Origin: Arthrobacter sp. NicSoilB4
GTDB taxonomy: Bacteria > Actinomycetota > Actinomycetes > Actinomycetales > Micrococcaceae
NCBI RefSeq assembly: GCF_019977335.1
Contig: NZ_AP024653.1
Location: 3,720,001-3,784,000, forward strand
Reading direction: 5' to 3'
Length of the DNA stretch: 64,000 nucleotides
The notes beneath the pieces are model-generated. The model ran no database searches, was not told where the DNA came from, and saw only the letters and a program-made list of their open reading frames with translations. Within the stretch, counting starts at the first letter, position 1. Every line of letters begins with the position of its first letter. Shown here in pieces: positions 27,727 through 38,164 of this stretch. Position numbers and translations under genes: made by a program.

Positions 27727-28559
27727 GGGACCAGCTCCAGGGTTGTGGTGTGCGGGGAATCGGCGTGGTGGCGGCCCAGCGGGATGATCAGGGGCGCGCC
27801 GGATACCGGGTCGGGGAGCACCCGGGACTCGAGGCCGAAGACGTCGCGGACCATGTCCTCGGTGACCACGGTGCGGGCGTTTCCTTCGGCCACGATCCGT
27901 CCGCCCTTCATGGCGATGATGTGGTCCGCGTACCGGGCCGCGAGGTTGAGGTCGTGCAGGACGATCGCCACGGTGGTGCCGCGCTGCCGGTTGAGGTCTG
28001 TGATGAGGTCCAGGACCTCCACCTGGTGGGTGAGGTCCAGATAAGTGGTGGGCTCATCCAGCAGCAGCACTTCGGTTTCCTGGGCCAGGGCCATCGCGAT
28101 CCACACGCGCTGCCGCTGCCCGCCGGAGAGTTCGTCGACGTTCCGCCCCGCGAGTTCCAGTGTTTCGGTGGCGGCCATCGCCTGCTGCACGGCGCGTTCG
28201 TCCTCTTTCGAACCGCCTGCCGGCCGGGACCGGAAGAAGCCCTGGTGCGGGTAGCGGCCGCGGCCCACGAGGTCCCGGACGGTGATGCCGTCCGGCGCGG
28301 TGGGGTGCTGCGGGAGGAGGCCCAGGGTGCGGGCCACTTCGCGGGCCGGGCGGCTGTGGAGGTCCCGGCCGTCCAGGGTGACGCTGCCGGCCGCGGGCTT
28401 GAGCAGCCGGGCTAGGCCTCGGAGCAGGGTGGATTTTCCGCAGGCGTTGGCGCCGACAATCATGGTCACCTTGCCCTCGGGGATCTCCGTGCTGAGCCCC
28501 TCGATCACGGTCCGCTGATCGTATTTCAGCGTCAGCCCTGAGGTCTGAAGGGTTGCCAT
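27723..28559 (-). CDS. Iron-siderophore ABC transporter, ATP-binding protein
   Basis: 278 residues from ATG 28559 (MATLQTSGLTLKYD). Walker A is GANACGKST, the signature LSGGQRQRVW, Walker B VLLLDEPTTYLD, and the H-loop VLHDLNLAARY: a complete FepC/FecE-type ATPase. It powers siderophore import with the two permeases encoded upstream. The frame runs 25 codons further up into the permease end; this ATG, one base after the permease stop codon, fits the family start. Confidence 0.95.
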   Translation of the reverse strand: MATLQTSGLTLKYDQRTVIEGLSTEIPEGKVTMIVGANACGKSTLLRGLARLLKPAAGSVTLDGRDLHSRPAREVARTLGLLPQHPTAPDGITVRDLVGRGRYPHQGFFRSRPAGGSKEDERAVQQAMAATETLELAGRNVDELSGGQRQRVWIAMALAQETEVLLLDEPTTYLDLTHQVEVLDLITDLNRQRGTTVAIVLHDLNLAARYADHIIAMKGGRIVAEGNARTVVTEDMVRDVFGLESRVLPDPVSGAPLIIPLGRHHADSPHTTTLELVP

Positions 28560-28560
28560 C

Positions 28561-29667
28561 TCAGGCGTCCTTTCGGTTGGAAGTGACGAGCAGCCAGAGC
28601 AGGAACGGGGCACCAAGGGCGCCGGTGATGACACCGACCGGCAGGACCGTTCCGTCGAGCAGCAGCGGTGCGATATTGGCAGCGATGTAGTCGGCGCTCA
28701 GGACGATCAGCACGCCGGTCAGGGCCGACGCCGGCAGGCTTGCCTTGCGGACGAACCGGCGCGCAATCGGACCAGCGAGGAACGCGACGAACGCCACCGG
28801 CCCGGCTGCCGCCGTCGCCGCCGCGGCGAGTCCGACGGCGGTGATCACGATCGCCAGCCGCGCCGCGCCCACCCGGACGCCGAGGCCCGCGGCGGTGTCG
28901 TCGCCGAGTTCGAGGATGCGCAGCGGTCCCGCGAGGAGTACGACGGCGGGCACCAGCACCAGCAGTGCGGTGCCGAGGACCCCGGCCCGGTCCCAGTTTG
29001 CAGAGTTGAGCGAGCCGTTGAGCCAGACCAGGACGTCGGCGGCCGTGCGGATGTCCGTCCTCGTCAGCAGGAAGCTGACCACGGCGTGGAGGGCCGCCGC
29101 GACGCCCACGCCGGCCAGGATCAGCCGGCTGCCCGCGGCGTCGCCGCGTTGCCCGCCGGACCCAAGGGATCCGCTGCGGGAGATGGCGTAGATGAGGGTG
29201 GCCACGCCCAGCGCGCCGGCGAAGGCCGCACCCGAAACGACGGCGCCGGTGGCGCCGAAGACGACGATTGCCGTCACCGCCGCGGCGCTGGCACCGTAGC
29301 TGATGCCGATGACATCGGGGCTGGCCAGGGGATTGCGGAGCATGGTCTGGAACAGTGCGCCGGACAGCCCGAACGCGGCGCCGATCAGCGTTCCCACGAC
29401 GGCCCGCGGCAGCTTGTGCTCCATCACAATGAAGCTGGCGCCCGGGATCCTCTCTCCGCCGGTAAGGTGCGCGCCCAGGATCCGGAAGAAGTCGGGGATG
29501 GTGACGGTGTAGCTGCCTAGGAGCACGCTCGCGGCGAAGACCGCCACGACGGCGAGGGCCAGGACGCCGGTCCGCCAGTGTTGCACTATCAGTTTTGGTC
29601 GCTCAGCAACGGTTTTGGCGACCGTAAGTGATAGGTCAACGGGGGTTTTGGCTTCGGCGAGTGTCAC
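28561..29667 (-). CDS. Iron-siderophore ABC transporter permease 2 (FecCD family)
   Basis: 368 residues from GTG 29667, which overlaps the stop of the first permease (GTGA). Many membrane helices and FecCD landmarks: GAAFGLSGALFQTMLRNPLASPDVIGIS, ELGDDTAAGLG, AGPVAFVAFLAGPIARR. The same frame extends far upstream without a stop, antisense to nothing real, so length alone would misplace the start; the overlap and family length settle it. Confidence 0.93.
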   Translation of the reverse strand: MTLAEAKTPVDLSLTVAKTVAERPKLIVQHWRTGVLALAVVAVFAASVLLGSYTVTIPDFFRILGAHLTGGERIPGASFIVMEHKLPRAVVGTLIGAAFGLSGALFQTMLRNPLASPDVIGISYGASAAAVTAIVVFGATGAVVSGAAFAGALGVATLIYAISRSGSLGSGGQRGDAAGSRLILAGVGVAAALHAVVSFLLTRTDIRTAADVLVWLNGSLNSANWDRAGVLGTALLVLVPAVVLLAGPLRILELGDDTAAGLGVRVGAARLAIVITAVGLAAAATAAAGPVAFVAFLAGPIARRFVRKASLPASALTGVLIVLSADYIAANIAPLLLDGTVLPVGVITGALGAPFLLWLLVTSNRKDA

Positions 29668-30737
29668 AGCCCGGCCCCCTTGCCGCGCCGGACCAGCCAG
29701 ACGAACACCGGGGCCCCGATGAGCGCAGTCATGATCCCGGCGGGGACTTCGCCCGGAAGCAGGATGACCCGGCCGATCACGTCGGCGGCCAGCAGCAGGG
29801 CCGGGGCCAGGATCAGCGAGAACGGGAGGATCCAGCGGTAGTCGGGACCGGTCAGGAAGCGGACGGCGTGCGGAATGATGAGGCCCACGAAGCCGATCGG
29901 CCCGGCCAGCGCCGTGGCGGATCCGCAGAGCAGGACGATTCCCAGGGCGGTGATGCCGCGGGCGGCCCCCACACGCTGTCCCAGGCCGCGCGCGGCGTCG
30001 TCGCCGAGGGCCAGATTGTTGAGGATCCGGCCGGTGGCGAGCAATGTCGCGGCTCCCAGCAGCAGGAACGGCAGGGCCGGGAGGATCACGGACCAGTCCC
30101 GGCCGGCGATTCCGCCCACCTGCCAGAACCGAAAGCGGTCCAGGGTGTCTCGGCTGGACACCAGGATGACGTTCATCAGCGAAAAGAGTCCAGCGCTCAG
30201 GGCGGCGCCCGCGAGGGCGAGCTTCACCGGCGTCGCCCCGTCCCGGCCGAGCGACGCGATCAGGTAGACGAGCACGGCGGCGGCCGCGGCGCCGATGAAC
30301 GCGAACCAGATATAGCCAGTCAGCGAGGACACACCGAACACGTAGATTCCGGTGACGACAGCCAGCGCGGCCCCGGCGTTGATGCCGATGATGCCCGGGT
30401 CCGCGAGGGGGTTGCGCGCCACGCCCTGCATGGCCGCACCGGCGAGCCCGAGGGCGCCGCCGGCCAGCAGGCCAAGGCCGGTGCGCGGGATCCGGGCATG
30501 GACCACGGCGTGGTCGCCGTTGGCCGGATCGAACCCGGTCAGCGCCTGCCAGACGGTTTCCAGGGCCAGGCCCCGGGCGCCGACCGCGAGCGACGACGCT
30601 GTCACGAGCGCAAGGACGACGACGGCGGCCAGCAGCCACAGCGCACGGCGGCCCCGGGCAGGTGTGGCCGAAGCCGTGGCGGGCTTCGGGGCGGGCCGGG
30701 CGGCTGCGGGGGCCGCCGTCGTCGTAAGTGGGCTCAT
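29664..30737 (-). CDS. Iron-siderophore ABC transporter permease 1 (FecCD family)
   Basis: 357 residues with about nine to ten membrane segments. Landmarks are GAAMQGVARNPLADPGIIGINAGA, LALGDDAARGLGQRVG (ATPase contact loop) and GFVGLIIPHAVRFLTG. It pairs with permease 2 to form the channel. It lies ten bases after the binding-protein gene. Confidence 0.94.
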   Translation of the reverse strand: MSPLTTTAAPAAARPAPKPATASATPARGRRALWLLAAVVVLALVTASSLAVGARGLALETVWQALTGFDPANGDHAVVHARIPRTGLGLLAGGALGLAGAAMQGVARNPLADPGIIGINAGAALAVVTGIYVFGVSSLTGYIWFAFIGAAAAAVLVYLIASLGRDGATPVKLALAGAALSAGLFSLMNVILVSSRDTLDRFRFWQVGGIAGRDWSVILPALPFLLLGAATLLATGRILNNLALGDDAARGLGQRVGAARGITALGIVLLCGSATALAGPIGFVGLIIPHAVRFLTGPDYRWILPFSLILAPALLLAADVIGRVILLPGEVPAGIMTALIGAPVFVWLVRRGKGAGL

Positions 30738-30747
30738 GGCGAGGTGG

Positions 30748-31839
30748 CTACTTCGCTGCCTTGTCCACTGCCGCGGCGAGGTTCGGCAGGAAGGTGTCCA
30801 GGGACCACGGCAGGCTCAGCGGCGAGGACGCGGAGATGGACAGCGTGAGGGTGTTGTCCGTGTCCGCGACGAGCGCGCGGTTCTTGACCGCAGGGATCTG
30901 CGCCATCAGCGGGTCGGCCTGGACGGCTGCGGCTGCGGCTGCGTCGGCGACCCAGGTCACGAAGATGTCCGAGTCGAGTTCGTTGGCCTTCTCGGCGGAC
31001 CACGGGATGTAGAACTCCTTGGAGCCATTGGAGTTCTGGTCCACCACGGGAGCCTGTGTCATGCCGATGGAGCTGAGGAACCGGGGGCGGTTGTCATTGC
31101 CCGTGTACAGGCTGATCTTCTCGGTGGCGGCGGGGTCCAGGTTGCCGTAGATAAAGCTCTTGCCGGCCAGTTGCGGATACTTCGCGGCCTTGTCCCGGAT
31201 GGTGGCCTCGGTGGCGGCGACCAGCTTGGTGGCTTCGGCTTCCTTGCCGAGGGCCTTGCCGATGATGGTGGTGGAATCCTGCCAGGAGGTTCCGTACGCC
31301 ACCTCGGGGTGGGCCACGACGGGGGCGATTTCGCTGAGCTTCTTGTAGTCCTCTTCGGTCAGGCCGGAGTAGGCGCCGAGGATAACGTCGGGGTTGAGCT
31401 TGGCGATTTCGGTGAAGTTGACGCCGTCGGCCTCGGAGAACTGGACCGGGGCCTTGTCGGAACCGAATCCGGCACCGAGCTTTTCGAGGGCGGCGTCCTT
31501 CCACGGGGTGGAGCCCTGGTCATTGCCGCCCCATTCGTTCTTCGGGACGCCAACCGGAACCACGCCAAGGGCAATCGCCACATCGTCATTGACCCAGGAA
31601 ACCGTGACGACCCGCTTCGGCTGTTCCTTCACGGTCGTCTCGCCAAACGCGTGCTTGATGGTCACCGGGAAAGCGGAACTGGCCGACTGGCTGGGGGCAT
31701 CTGCCGCGGTCGAGTTTGTCGGGCCGGTGGAGCAGCCTGTCAGCGAGAGGGCGACGGCGGCCAGGACGGCAGCCGCCTGTCCAGTGGCGCGAAGGAAGCG
31801 GCGTCTGGGCAGGGCGCGGCTCGGGGCGGGGAGAGGCAT
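30748..31839 (-). CDS. Iron-siderophore ABC transporter substrate-binding lipoprotein
   Basis: 363 residues with a Tat-like RRRFLR followed by a hydrophobic stretch and lipobox LTGC (cysteine near residue 36). The mature part is a periplasmic-binding-protein-like helical-backbone domain (KRVVTVSWVNDDVAIALGVVPVG, LNPDVILGAYSGL, SDIFVTWVAD) for ferric siderophores. First gene of the uptake operon, with a DtxR-type iron box 33 bases before the start. Confidence 0.95.
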   Translation of the reverse strand: MPLPAPSRALPRRRFLRATGQAAAVLAAVALSLTGCSTGPTNSTAADAPSQSASSAFPVTIKHAFGETTVKEQPKRVVTVSWVNDDVAIALGVVPVGVPKNEWGGNDQGSTPWKDAALEKLGAGFGSDKAPVQFSEADGVNFTEIAKLNPDVILGAYSGLTEEDYKKLSEIAPVVAHPEVAYGTSWQDSTTIIGKALGKEAEATKLVAATEATIRDKAAKYPQLAGKSFIYGNLDPAATEKISLYTGNDNRPRFLSSIGMTQAPVVDQNSNGSKEFYIPWSAEKANELDSDIFVTWVADAAAAAAVQADPLMAQIPAVKNRALVADTDNTLTLSISASSPLSLPWSLDTFLPNLAAAVDKAAK

Positions 31840-31871
31840 GGGATTCCTTAGGTCAATGATGCGAACCTAAG

Positions 31872-31890
31872 TAAGGCTAGCCTATCCTTG
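31872..31890 (-). promoter_or_regulatory. DtxR/IdeR iron box
   Basis: TAAGGCTAGCCTATCCTTG matches the DtxR/IdeR consensus TTAGGTTAGCCTAACCTAA at 14 of 19 positions with an intact central TAGCCTA. It sits 33 bases before the lipoprotein gene, so iron-loaded DtxR probably represses the whole siderophore operon. Confidence 0.8.
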
Positions 31891-31955
31891 CCGGAATTAA
31901 GCAAACTTTTCGTACCGTAATTGACCCAGATCGTGGTCTTGCCCCGTTGAAACAG

Positions 31956-32018
31956 CAACGCGGGGTCACTTACGGCCCATCCCGGTGGGGATTTTGGGCT
32001 GTAAGTGACCCCGCGTTG
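31956..32018. repeat. REP-like palindromic repeat, copy 2
   Basis: Same length and arms as the repeat at 26386-26448 (CAACGCGGGGTCA...TGACCCCGCGTTG). The middle differs at a few paired positions. It lies 48 bases past the end of jetC, where jetD would normally start. Confidence 0.8.
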
Positions 32019-32065
32019 CGGTGGGCGGGCAAGGAAGGGCGGGCCGGCAAGCCGCCCGCCTGCGT

Positions 32066-35000
32066 TCAGCGGAGGACGATGTCCACCGGGTTTGCCTCGG
32101 AGCGCCAGGTTCCCTCGGAGCCGGGCCGCGGGCCGATCACGGGGGCGGTGAGCACCCCGGAGCGGTTGGTGCGCTTGTCGCGCAGGATCTCGGTGACGGA
32201 GCCGAGGTGCCGGGACAGGTCGATCACGTTCTCCGGCGCGGCCAAGAGCAACTGGAAGCCGAATTCATGAAGAGCCTTGATGCCGGCACCGGCGAATTCC
32301 TCCGAGGCCAGGACGAAGGCCTCATCCATCATCACCGTGCCGTACGTGGTGAAGCCCTGCTCGGCGATCCCCAGCTGGTAGCTCAGCGCCGCGGCCATAA
32401 TGAAGGCCGTGAAGCGCTGCCGCTCGCCGCCGGACATCGAGCCGGTGTCCGCGTGCATAAAGACCTCGGTCTTTCGTGAACCCTTCTTCGAACCCTGCAC
32501 CTCGCGGTGCTCCTTGCACTGGATGAAGAGGTGGCCGCGGACGTCCAGCACCTCCGCACGCCAGCGCCGGTCCTCCGGAGTCTGCGAACCGAGCCGCTTC
32601 ACCAGCGTCTCGAGCGACTTGTAACGGTTGGTGAGCTCGGCGTCGTCGTCCGCTTCCGGCCCGGACGCAGAACCGGACGCTGCAGCCGCCGCTTTCCCGG
32701 GCCGCGTGTGCCGGACTTTGAGGGCGTTTTGGATGGCGTCCTTGAACTGCTTGGCCGTGGCCGGCAGGGTCGGCTTGATGTCGAGTTCCAGGAAGCTGCC
32801 CTCGTGGAAGTTGACCGCGGACAGGATCCCATTGAGCGGCAGGATCCGGCTGGTGATGGAGCGGCGTTCCTCGTCCAGCAGGTGCAGCAGGGTGGAAAAG
32901 GATTCGTGCGTGCGCTGGTTGAAGAACTGCCGGAATTCGGCCTCCTGCGCGGGCAGCCCGTCGCTGACGATGGCGTGGTACCGGGCCTCGAACTCCCCTG
33001 CGGCGCCGATCGAGGTGCCGTGGTCTGCGGAAATCGACGTTCCCCACTCGCGCACGAAGCCCTCGAAAATGCGGGTGAGCCGCTCCGACGTGGCCTGCCC
33101 GCGGGATTCGGCCGTGTGCAGTTCGGCGAGGAGCCGGGTCCGGACCTGGTTGGCGAGGTTGTCCAGCTCGTGCATTTCCGTAATATCGCCGAAGCCGGTG
33201 AAGTACGGTTCCAGCGCCGCCACGGTGGCTTCCGACGGCGGCGACTGCTCCAGGCGCGCCCTGGCGGCGTCCAGCAAGGAATCGGCCGTGGTCAGCTGCG
33301 AGTCGACGGCCTTGTATTCGCTCTGCAGCACGGCTGCGGCCTCGGTGCTGGACTGGTGCTTGTGCCGGGCCGCCTCGATGCTGGCGCGCAGCGGTTCGAG
33401 GTCCGCCTGCGCGGCGAGGGCGTCCTTGAGGCGCTGCTCGATCCGGGCGAGTTCGTCCGCGGCCACCGCGGCCGACACCTGTTCCCAGGGCCGGTGGTCC
33501 TCAGCCACGCGGCGCAGGGCCTCAAGCTGACGGCTCATCCCCTGATGTGATTCCTCCCGGCTTTGCGCGAGTTCGGCGGCCTTGGCCAGCTCCTGCTGCA
33601 GGTCCTCAACCTGGGCCGCCACGAGCTCCAGTTTGGAGGCGTTATCGAAGCCCAGGACATAGTCCTGCCGGCCGGTGAAACGGTCGTCCTTTTCCACCGT
33701 GTGGCGGTTTCGCTTGACGACGCCGCCCAGGCTCAGGCCCTTGTCCAGCCGGGCAAGCTCGTCGGGGTCCTCCACGCACGGGTAGGCGAAATCGACAGCG
33801 ATCCGTTCGCGGATCCACTCCCCGGCCCCAGCGCTGGGACCCATGGTGAGGATGTCCAGCTTGGTGAGCAGATCGCCGTCGGCCGCGTCCTCCACGGCCA
33901 AGGCGCCGCCGGCGAGGGGCTTGGAGGCGTCCACCGCGCGCAGCGAGCCACGGACGGAATGGTCGTTGAGGTAGCGGGTGACGGCGGCGAAGTGCTCGCC
34001 GGGGACCAGCAGCGTCGTGGCGAGGCTGCGCAGCGCGCGCTCGGCCGCGGGCCGCCACTGCTCCTGGCCCTCGGCGAGGTCGATCAGCTCGCCGCCGAAC
34101 GGCATCTGCTCCTCGGGGACGCCCGTGGCCGCAGAGATGGCGCTGCGGTTCTCGATGCTCGACGGCGGCAGCAGGGACTTGCGGGTCTTGAGCGAAACCA
34201 GCTCCTGCTGGGCCGCTGCAAGCTCTCGTTTCCTGGTCGCGTGGCCGTCGAACGCCTCGAAGCGCAGCTCCTTGAGCGCCTCCGAGTCGTCCTTCAGCTC
34301 AGCCGAGCGGGCGGCCGCGTGCTCGTGCGCCTGCTCCCAGCCCGCCGCTGTCCACTCAAGTTCCAGGCCGGCGTCCGAGAGTGCCTTGCGCGCCGATTCC
34401 TCCACCTGCTGGCGGAGCTTGAGCCCCACCCGGGCGTTCTCGAGCGACTGCTCGATCGCGGAGATGGCGTTGCCGCCCTGGTTGTTGTAGTCCGCCTCGA
34501 GCTGGCGGAGGTCCTTGGCCAGGCCGTCCCGGATGCCGCGCTCGGCGCCGAGTTCCTTGGCCTTCGCCTGGGCCAGGTCCTTGAACCGGGCCAGCGTTTT
34601 CTCGTGGACGGTGACGGCCAGCTGCTGCCGGTACGCCTCGAATTCCTCCCCGGCCAGCTCCCGGAACCGGTTCGCGTCGAGCAGGGACTGGGCATAGTCC
34701 TTGTTCAGCCCGGGTACCGGTGCCAGCTGGTCGCGCTGCTGCCGGACATCCTCCAGGCGCTGCCGGATGGACATCAGGTTGCTGAATTCCTCGACGACGT
34801 CGTCCGCCGCCGTGAGCGTGGCGGGCGCGTCCAGGACCTGGTCGCGGAAAAAGTTGTTGACGCTTCCGCCGAGGCCCTTGCCGGCCTGGATGACGCGCAG
34901 CAGCGGCAGTGCCTGGTCCGAGTTGATGCCGAGCAGTCGCCGGAAGCGTTCGGCGAAAGCCTTGTGCACGTCGAAGATCTGGGCGTCCGGGAAGATCGCG

Positions 35001-35536
35001 TCCAGCGCCGACTTGGTGAAGCGCTTCTCCGCGATGCCCTCGATCGCCGCGAGATCCAGCGGCTTGTTGTCGATGAGGTAGTACCGTCCGACGCTGGACT
35101 CCGTGCCGTTCTTGGGCAGGTCGAACAGTGCCGACACCGTCACCCGGGTGCCCGCGGCGTTGTCGAACGTCAGGGCGACGGCGGACCACGTCGCCCCGGG
35201 CCGCTGGAAGGCACTGGCCGAGCCCTCGCCGACGGCCTTGTCCCCCACCTTGCCGCGCATGTACGTGAACGTGGTGCGCTTGTCCTCGACTGCGCCGCCG
35301 GCGCGCTGGGCCGCAGCCTCGTTGGACCGCGGCCTGGCATCGAAGACCCGGAGCATCGCGTCGAACAGTGTGGACTTGCCGACGCCGGAATTGCCCGTCA
35401 GCAGGGTGCCGTTGCGGTCCACGTGCATCGTGTGGGCGCCGTGGAAGGTGCCCCAGTTGACGACCTGGACGAGGGCAAGGCGCATCTGGCCCGGGTTGGT
35501 GAGCTCGCCCATGGGCAGCATGGTCGCGATGCTCAC
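32066..35536 (-). CDS. jetC: JetC-like SMC/MukB-type ATPase (Wadjet)
   Basis: 1156 residues. Walker [10 protein letters not shown] is at residues 48-56, then a long Glu/Ala-rich coiled-coil region interrupted by a hinge-like central section. The ABC signature SGGERQRF (1035-1042) and Walker [10 protein letters not shown] (~1066-1074) are near the end. This is the MukB/MksB/JetC organisation of a condensin-like motor that extrudes DNA. In Wadjet defence it works with the DUF3375 and DUF4194 proteins, both encoded directly upstream, and with nuclease subunit JetD, which is not found here. Its ATG overlaps the jetB stop (ATGA). A GC-rich hairpin at about 32038-32060 may end the operon. Confidence 0.88.
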   Translation of the reverse strand: MSIATMLPMGELTNPGQMRLALVQVVNWGTFHGAHTMHVDRNGTLLTGNSGVGKSTLFDAMLRVFDARPRSNEAAAQRAGGAVEDKRTTFTYMRGKVGDKAVGEGSASAFQRPGATWSAVALTFDNAAGTRVTVSALFDLPKNGTESSVGRYYLIDNKPLDLAAIEGIAEKRFTKSALDAIFPDAQIFDVHKAFAERFRRLLGINSDQALPLLRVIQAGKGLGGSVNNFFRDQVLDAPATLTAADDVVEEFSNLMSIRQRLEDVRQQRDQLAPVPGLNKDYAQSLLDANRFRELAGEEFEAYRQQLAVTVHEKTLARFKDLAQAKAKELGAERGIRDGLAKDLRQLEADYNNQGGNAISAIEQSLENARVGLKLRQQVEESARKALSDAGLELEWTAAGWEQAHEHAAARSAELKDDSEALKELRFEAFDGHATRKRELAAAQQELVSLKTRKSLLPPSSIENRSAISAATGVPEEQMPFGGELIDLAEGQEQWRPAAERALRSLATTLLVPGEHFAAVTRYLNDHSVRGSLRAVDASKPLAGGALAVEDAADGDLLTKLDILTMGPSAGAGEWIRERIAVDFAYPCVEDPDELARLDKGLSLGGVVKRNRHTVEKDDRFTGRQDYVLGFDNASKLELVAAQVEDLQQELAKAAELAQSREESHQGMSRQLEALRRVAEDHRPWEQVSAAVAADELARIEQRLKDALAAQADLEPLRASIEAARHKHQSSTEAAAVLQSEYKAVDSQLTTADSLLDAARARLEQSPPSEATVAALEPYFTGFGDITEMHELDNLANQVRTRLLAELHTAESRGQATSERLTRIFEGFVREWGTSISADHGTSIGAAGEFEARYHAIVSDGLPAQEAEFRQFFNQRTHESFSTLLHLLDEERRSITSRILPLNGILSAVNFHEGSFLELDIKPTLPATAKQFKDAIQNALKVRHTRPGKAAAAASGSASGPEADDDAELTNRYKSLETLVKRLGSQTPEDRRWRAEVLDVRGHLFIQCKEHREVQGSKKGSRKTEVFMHADTGSMSGGERQRFTAFIMAAALSYQLGIAEQGFTTYGTVMMDEAFVLASEEFAGAGIKALHEFGFQLLLAAPENVIDLSRHLGSVTEILRDKRTNRSGVLTAPVIGPRPGSEGTWRSEANPVDIVLR

Positions 35537-36561
35537 TTGGTTGCTCCGTTCGTGGTTGCGTTCGACGACGACGGCGATGCCGCCCCCGCCCCTTCGCCGC
35601 GCAGCTGATCTTCGATCAGCTCAGCGCGCGGCTCCGACAGGCCCGATGCCACTCCCGGGGCGGCATCGCCGTCGTCGTCTTCGTTTGTCAGGTCGCCTTG
35701 GGCGACCGTTTCGGCATCCGGGTCGTCGTCCGGGTCGCCTTCAGCCGCGGCATCAGCTTCGTCCTCCGTGTCGTCGTCTGCGGAAGCTGCCGCGTCGCCG
35801 TCGAGCTCCAGCAGCGGCTCCGTGCCGGACTGGTCGGTGGAGGCGGCTACCAGGGCTTCGATCTGGCCGGGGATGTCTCCGATGTTTTCGAAGGGGAGGG
35901 CCAGGGGGAGGGCGTTGGAGATGGTGTAGACCTCGTCCAGGCCTGTGGTGAGGAGGAGTTGGCGGGCCAGGAGTTTGGTGATGGCGCGGTTGACGACGTC
36001 GGAATCGCGGAGGGCGTCCTGTTGGCCGGAGGGCTGGTAGTGGGCCACCAGTTCGGCGATCTCCTCGCGCGTGATCGTGGGGTCCGTCTGCGCTGTGACA
36101 TGGCGGTCCAGGAGCAGGCGCAGGCGGAGCAGCACGATGGTTTCGACCCGGCTCAAGGCACGCTGCTGGCGCAGGATGCTGGAGCGGGTACTGCCGCCGA
36201 CGGCCTCGGGGTCCACGGGCCGCAGCACGGCCACCTTGCGTTCGTGGTCCAGCTGCAGCGTCAGGAAGAGCTCGGAGAGGCGGCTGCGCAGGATCAGCTG
36301 GTTGTCCAGCAGCGTGGTCCAGAGCTTTTCGTCCCGGCCGCCGTCGATATACGGGCCCTTAAGGAGTTTCACGAGGGCCTGGCGGACCTTCATCGGAAGC
36401 ACTCCGGTGTCGCCCGGGAACAGGGCAGCGCCGTCGACGAAGGTGTCCCGCGGGGTGACAGAGAAGGGGGCGGCATGGACGTGCCCGGCCTGGCCGGCCT
36501 CCGGCTCTGCGTGACCGTCCTCGGTCTCTACGGCCTGCGTGTCGTGGGAAGTTTCAGTCAT
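35533..36561 (-). CDS. jetB: JetB-like DUF4194 protein (Wadjet, MukE/MksE-like)
   Basis: 342 residues. Residues ~50-230 form the DUF4194/MukE-like winged-helix region ([57 protein letters not shown]). A long acidic, low-complexity tail follows (about 100 residues rich in Asp, Glu and Ala), which is unusual for the family. It should bridge the kleisin JetA to the JetC heads. It starts two bases after jetA ends and overlaps jetC by four. Confidence 0.87.
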   Translation of the reverse strand: MTETSHDTQAVETEDGHAEPEAGQAGHVHAAPFSVTPRDTFVDGAALFPGDTGVLPMKVRQALVKLLKGPYIDGGRDEKLWTTLLDNQLILRSRLSELFLTLQLDHERKVAVLRPVDPEAVGGSTRSSILRQQRALSRVETIVLLRLRLLLDRHVTAQTDPTITREEIAELVAHYQPSGQQDALRDSDVVNRAITKLLARQLLLTTGLDEVYTISNALPLALPFENIGDIPGQIEALVAASTDQSGTEPLLELDGDAAASADDDTEDEADAAAEGDPDDDPDAETVAQGDLTNEDDDGDAAPGVASGLSEPRAELIEDQLRGEGAGAASPSSSNATTNGATK

Positions 36562-36563
36562 CT

Positions 36564-38012
36564 TCAGTCCTTCTTAAGCGTGACGACCGGCAGGTACGCG
36601 GTGCGCGTGGAGCCGTCGATCTGTTCGAAGTCGAGAGTGTCCCAGGCGCCGCGGTCGAAGCCGGCCCCCTCGTGCAGGGCGTGGGAGAGCAGGGCGCGGA
36701 TCGAGTTAATGTGGCGTTCGTCGGCCGGGAGCTGCTCCCAGGCCTCGGCCAGGGTGGACGCGCCGGCAAACGCGCCGCGGATGGCCTCGGGGCTGGCTTT
36801 ACCGGTCCTCGGCGAGCGCACCCTGTCCGAGTCGGTGAAGGCGATCGGGTCAGCGAGCCTGGGCGGGGCCGCGAACTCGTCCGGGTCGAAGAGCTTGACC
36901 ATGGCCAGGGACTCGAAGCCGGCGTTGAACAGCACCGGACCGCGGACCAGCCCGGGGCGTTCCCGTTCGTACGGCAGGGACCGGATGGCCTGCTCAGCCT
37001 CCCTGAGGACTTTGCGGAGCCGGACGGACTGGCGGAAGTCGTCGCTCTGGACGTAGGTGTTAAGGCTCTCGCTGAGCTTGCCGTAGATCCGCTGGATCTG
37101 GCTGTGCTGGGTGCGCAGTTCCGCAACGAGGTTCTTCAGCGTCTCGCGTTCGTCATGGCTGAGGTCATCAGCGAACTGCCGGCTCAGCACTTCGCCGATC
37201 GCCGAACGGAAGCGCAACTGCTGCTGCGGGTCCTCCAGGAACGCAGTGAAGGAACGGAAGGTCCTTCCTTCGGGGCTCTGCCGGAGCCGCTTGTCCGCTT
37301 CGAGCACCTGGGCCATGGTGGCGCCCTTGCTCAGGGATTCCTCGATGATCTGGTTGCGGAGCTCCCCCACCAGCTCCTCGATCCGGTCGCGCATCTTCTT
37401 GTAGTCCGCGGGCAGGCTGGCGGCGAGGTCGAGGATGTTCCCGGCCGCCTCGACGGCCTCCTCGTCGTCGAGCAGGCCATCAAAATCCCCGGAGCTGATG
37501 TCCTCGATCAGCTGGCGGCGTTCGCCGATCTCCTCCTCGAGGGACTCCAGCCGGGCGCTCTGGTCCGGATTGGTCTCGTTGGCGAGCTTCTCGACGTCGC
37601 CCAGCAGTGTGCCCAACCGCGAGCCGTTGAGGGTGGAGCGTTCGCTGGAGAGGCTGTCGAGGAAGGCGAGGACACGGGCCGCGGGTTCGGTGACTTCGTA
37701 CACGATCTGGCCGGACTGGTTCCGGCGGGTCAGGAAGTTCTTCCGGGTCCACTCGTCGCCAAACGTCTTCCCGTTGGCCGAGCCGCCCAGCCCCGGATCC
37801 TGGCGGCGGAGCTGCTCCAGGAAGGCGTCGACGTCGGCGTGGAACTGTTCCAGCGGAAGCTGCGGCCGGGTCCGGGTAAAGGACGCCTGCAGCACGGCGA
37901 TCACCCACGGCGCCGAGCGGGTCAATGCCCAGGCGGGCCCCTTGGTGAGGAGTTCGAGGTCCCGCAGCCGGGCGCTGATGGCGTCGGCGGAGGACAGGGC
38001 GGAGCGGGACAC
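36564..38012 (-). CDS. jetA: JetA-like DUF3375 protein (Wadjet kleisin)
   Basis: 482 residues from GTG 38012, which has AAGGAG eight bases upstream; the frame stays open for 30 more codons but with nothing conserved. DUF3375 features include [20 protein letters not shown] at the start, [22 protein letters not shown], and the C-terminal region after [12 protein letters not shown]3375 proteins are the MukF/MksF-like kleisins of Wadjet. It is the first gene of the jetA-jetB-jetC operon; jetD is missing. Confidence 0.88.
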   Translation of the reverse strand: MSRSALSSADAISARLRDLELLTKGPAWALTRSAPWVIAVLQASFTRTRPQLPLEQFHADVDAFLEQLRRQDPGLGGSANGKTFGDEWTRKNFLTRRNQSGQIVYEVTEPAARVLAFLDSLSSERSTLNGSRLGTLLGDVEKLANETNPDQSARLESLEEEIGERRQLIEDISSGDFDGLLDDEEAVEAAGNILDLAASLPADYKKMRDRIEELVGELRNQIIEESLSKGATMAQVLEADKRLRQSPEGRTFRSFTAFLEDPQQQLRFRSAIGEVLSRQFADDLSHDERETLKNLVAELRTQHSQIQRIYGKLSESLNTYVQSDDFRQSVRLRKVLREAEQAIRSLPYERERPGLVRGPVLFNAGFESLAMVKLFDPDEFAAPPRLADPIAFTDSDRVRSPRTGKASPEAIRGAFAGASTLAEAWEQLPADERHINSIRALLSHALHEGAGFDRGAWDTLDFEQIDGSTRTAYLPVVTLKKD

Positions 38013-38164
38013 GCACTCTCCTTCAGCTGCCGTGGGATCCGGATGGGGCAGCGGTACGGAAAAACTGCCAGCTACAAGGTTAACGCAGGCCCCGGTTTGC
38101 ATTCATCGTTGTGCGCCGCTCTCTTCAGGAGCAGACTGTGAACAGCACGTGAGAGGAGCCAGCG

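Noticed and set aside
28561..30639. 692-codon frame covering two permease genes
   Set aside because: Only the last 368 codons encode a permease; the upstream part is Arg/Pro-rich and antisense-frame sequence within the other permease gene.
33563..35608. 681-codon plus-strand frame opposite jetC
   Set aside because: Antisense shadow of a high-GC coiled-coil gene; composition and lack of motifs argue against coding.
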